A stretch of 64,000 bases of DNA from Haliclystus octoradiatus (lineage: Eukaryota; Cnidaria; Staurozoa; Stauromedusae; Haliclystidae): assembly GCA_916610825.1 (NCBI GenBank), contig OU744452.1, forward strand, positions 2,763,543-2,827,542. Reading direction: 5' to 3'. Numbering within the stretch: the first letter of the stretch is position 1; each line of letters starts with the position of its first letter. A program made the translations under genes and the position numbers. Below, piece after piece: positions 61,670-64,000 of this stretch. The notes beneath the pieces were generated by a model that was given only the letters and a program-made list of their open reading frames with translations, made no database searches and had not been told where the DNA came from.

Positions 61670-62102
61670 GAATATTTTCACACTAGATTATCTGTAAACC
61701 TTGTGCATTTGGCACCCATCCCTATTTCTTGGTTTTTGACTGATCATAGAGCCATAATTAGTCAGATCTTATGGTAATTTGATAAATGAACAGGGAACAT
61801 ATGCTGCCCTATATATATCAATTCAGTACAATGCAGTCCAGTCTCTAGCCATTGCAGAACATTTTAACTGCAAATATTACCCTGTCTACTGATCAGTCTA
61901 GAGACAATGTTTAAGAATTTAAGTTAAAAGAATCAAAGAGTGTATTCTTAATCACATTGCCTTCAAGTGTACTCTTCGGTAAGTATAGAAAGTATTGGAG
62001 GGTTACAGCTCCATTTTTATACCAGAACTATGATTCTTTTGACAAATAAGTTGTACTAAAGTATTCGCTTTGAATAAAGCACTTTGAATCATAAAAAAAT
62101 CT
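61670..62102. repeat. Inverted repeat, right arm (~430 bp)
   Basis: See 60295-60760. The outer edge ends near an AAAAAAATCT stretch in both arms. Confidence 0.85.
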
Positions 62103-62104
62103 AT

Positions 62105-62347
62105 TCACTTAATCCACAGATTATTATCTGCCATCAGAAGAATAAATATAAAAATTAGACAATACACTTCATTATCAATAATTAGATAATGAAAAATAAA
62201 TGATGTGGGTGAATTCGATCCATGGTCATTGCCATTAGTGGGTAAATTTGATCCTGGGTCATCGCCATTAGTGGGTGAACTTGGTCCTGGTGGATTCGTT
62301 TGAGGGAATTTCTCCCACTGCTCTATCTTTGCTTTTCCTTCTGTCAT
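62105..62347 (-). CDS. Hypothetical short ORF (80 codons), doubtful
   Basis: The ATG at 62347 starts MTEGKAKIEQWEKFPQTNPP, then 2-3 copies of a Pro/Asn/Gly repeat (PTNGDDPGSN, PTNGNDHGSN) from a ~33-bp tandem DNA repeat. It ends in AT-rich hydrophobic sequence. No homology recognised; the tail looks like translated non-coding DNA. A real first exon cannot be excluded. Confidence 0.2.
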   Translation of the reverse strand: MTEGKAKIEQWEKFPQTNPPGPSSPTNGDDPGSNLPTNGNDHGSNSPTSFIFHYLIIDNEVYCLIFIFILLMADNNLWIK

Positions 62348-63687
62348 TATAGTGGATTGTTCTAACTTAAATGTCTATTGTTAAAAGTAGTTTAACTCTA
62401 TCATTAATTACTACATTTAGTCTAAGACCACATGTACTTCTCAATTTCGAAGTCATAATTCATTGAAGGGTTTCCACACGGCAGCCATGTGGTAACCCTT
62501 TTATAAATCGATTCTATGTAATAAATATTATAAATTATTAGTATTCTTTACAAAATATCGGACCACACTGCAGCACTATCGAAACTGATAAGTTCATTTT
62601 CTCCTGAAAAGTGTCAGAAGAACTCAGAAGAATTCGAACAACCAATCACAGCAACAGGAATAACAAAGGGTCGGCAATGAGCCAATAGGAATCACCGCTT
62701 TTCCTGTGATGACAGCGTATTTCAGATGATCAGATGAGATTTCAGAATAATCAACATTTATAATTTTATCAACCAACAACCAAAGTCTTTCTAAAAACTG
62801 TTTCTATTTACAAATTATCTTATTTTGAAGATTGTATATTTATATTTACATTTGATGCACAACTGTTGATGATGGAACCGAAGCCTGAAGCATAATTAAA
62901 ATTAATTGCTCCTGTTGCAACTGATCCATTTTCGCTAGTCGTGTTTATGGTAGCCGAACTCGTGTTTGCTTGCTCTTCTTCACTTCTGCTACGAAATGAA
63001 TTGCTTGCTGTATGTCTAACCAGTGAATCAGAGAGAACTGTACTACATTACCTTAATTGTATGATAGATGGTCTGTTGTTGTAATGCTGCAATGTTCAGA
63101 GTATTCACAAGTGGACGATTTTGGTACAAATATCGATCTGAAGGTTTCCAGTTTTGTTTTGGATACTGAAACTAGGCCAAACATTCTGGAAATAATTTCC
63201 TCAAATAAATGGTATTTCAATGTCACAATAACATAACGCTGAAAACATTTACTGCATATATGTTGTTTTGTACTTCGTACTTTTCGCCTGTGTTTCATTC
63301 AGAACTTTGTTTAGAAGGACATGCAAGTCATTACTTGTACAAATAGGAAACCTTCGTGTTCCGTTATTATCATTATTACTATTATTATTATTACTATCTA
63401 AATTTAATTCTAAACCAAAAGAACAATTATTTTGTTTTGAGCTATTTTGAAACTTCGGGTAACAAGAAAAAGTTTTCGTTTATTTTGATTTTATTGCGTT
63501 TATATTTTGAACCTGATCCAAATATCCCGCCATTGTTTACATTGTCTGCACTGTGAGTTCCAAACATGACCATTAGTCAATCAGATTGCTAGAACAACAT
63601 TGGACGATATATAAATTCAATTTCATATAAATTCATAACAAATTGCCTTTTTCATTTGTACAGAAATGCAATATATTAAATATGACA
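62348..63687. other. Intergenic, possible weak coding traces
   Basis: On the minus strand 63044-62815 reads a Ser/Asn-rich stretch (LVRHTASNSFRSRSEEEQAN) without stops, and 63053-63298 another frame. Neither has a recognisable domain. (TTA/TTAC)n lies near 63366-63396. Confidence 0.25.
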
Positions 63688-63984
63688 TTAATGACTGTAA
63701 TTTGCAGAAATATAACTTATGCCATAAAGTGATACACTTTCAGTTACATTAGTGTTGCATATTGAAAATTGTTTCATACGACCAATAGCTCTTTCCACAT
63801 GAATGCGAGCATTAGCTATCTTTTTTGTTGCATTGGCATCTGCTTTTCTCATTTGTTCCTTGCCTGAACGTGAATGATGTATTTTGAGGTGGGCACATCT
63901 AGTCAGCAATTTTTGTTTGATGGTAAATCTTCGGTCTGCAAGAATGAGATGTCCATGCTCAATTAACTCAAGAAAACCAGACAT
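63688..63984 (-). pseudogene. DDE-superfamily transposase C-terminus (DDE_Tnp_4 type), partial
   Basis: The minus strand reads GHLILADRRF (second catalytic Asp region), CAHLKIHHSRSGKEQM, then IANARIHVERAIGRMKQFSI with the catalytic Glu. This is the conserved end of PIF/Harbinger-related and THAP-associated DDE transposases. The N-terminal part would lie beyond the window's right end. The expected final CxALxNLQ motif is out of frame, as the frame ends at SANYSH. Probably a decayed element. Confidence 0.8.
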
Positions 63985-64000
63985 TTTTGTGATATGAGGA

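Overview
This is AT-rich, repeat-dominated nuclear DNA from an invertebrate animal. The signs are spliced host exons with GT-AG introns, Ty3/gypsy LTR retrotransposons, Penelope-like elements with GIY-YIG ends, several LINE clades, foldback DNA elements and long microsatellites. I cannot name the species; a marine invertebrate such as a tunicate or cnidarian would fit. Nothing suggests a bacterial or organellar genome, so operons and Shine-Dalgarno sites do not apply.

Layout. 0.8-4.3 kb: decayed LINE split by a ~60-bp tandem array. 6.7-7.2 kb: inverted-repeat element. 7.4-13.0 kb: a foldback repeat carrying hammerhead-like motifs, split by a 5.0-kb gypsy element (gypsy-1). 13.3 kb: orphan first exon of a LicD-like gene. 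14.8-20.3 kb: LINE scraps, a ~147-bp satellite, an 800-bp element with 9-bp target duplications and a 59-bp palindromic MITE. 21.2-23.8 kb: foldback element with satellite-filled arms. 24.3-28.9 kb: gypsy-2. 29.6-31.8 kb: near-perfect 2.3-kb palindromic transposon. 32-44 kb: dispersed repeats, two Penelope-like elements, (AAT)n arrays, an 806-bp tandem duplication and LINE ends. 44.5 kb: a second, broken LicD-like first exon. 46.0-51.0 kb: gypsy-3, with a chromodomain, inserted in a MITE. 51.3-55.5 kb: the one host gene that can be assembled, a three-exon LicD/fukutin-type type II membrane protein of 262 residues on the minus strand. 54-64 kb: MITEs, a LINE, a truncated Penelope-like 3' end with a hammerhead motif, a large inverted repeat and the tail of a DDE transposase.

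Host content is small: one LicD-like gene plus two related first exons on the same strand, which look like remnants of a local gene family separated by transposons. All three gypsy elements keep matching or nearly matching LTRs and exact 5-bp target duplications, so they are recent, yet none can make an unbroken polyprotein as read here.

The most notable signal is a set of six hammerhead-ribozyme-like motifs (CTGATGA, stem II, GAAA, a 3-bp stem III, GTA cleavage site) in Penelope-type 3' ends and in foldback repeats. Stem I changes in a compensatory way between copies, and one copy was cut in two by gypsy-1.
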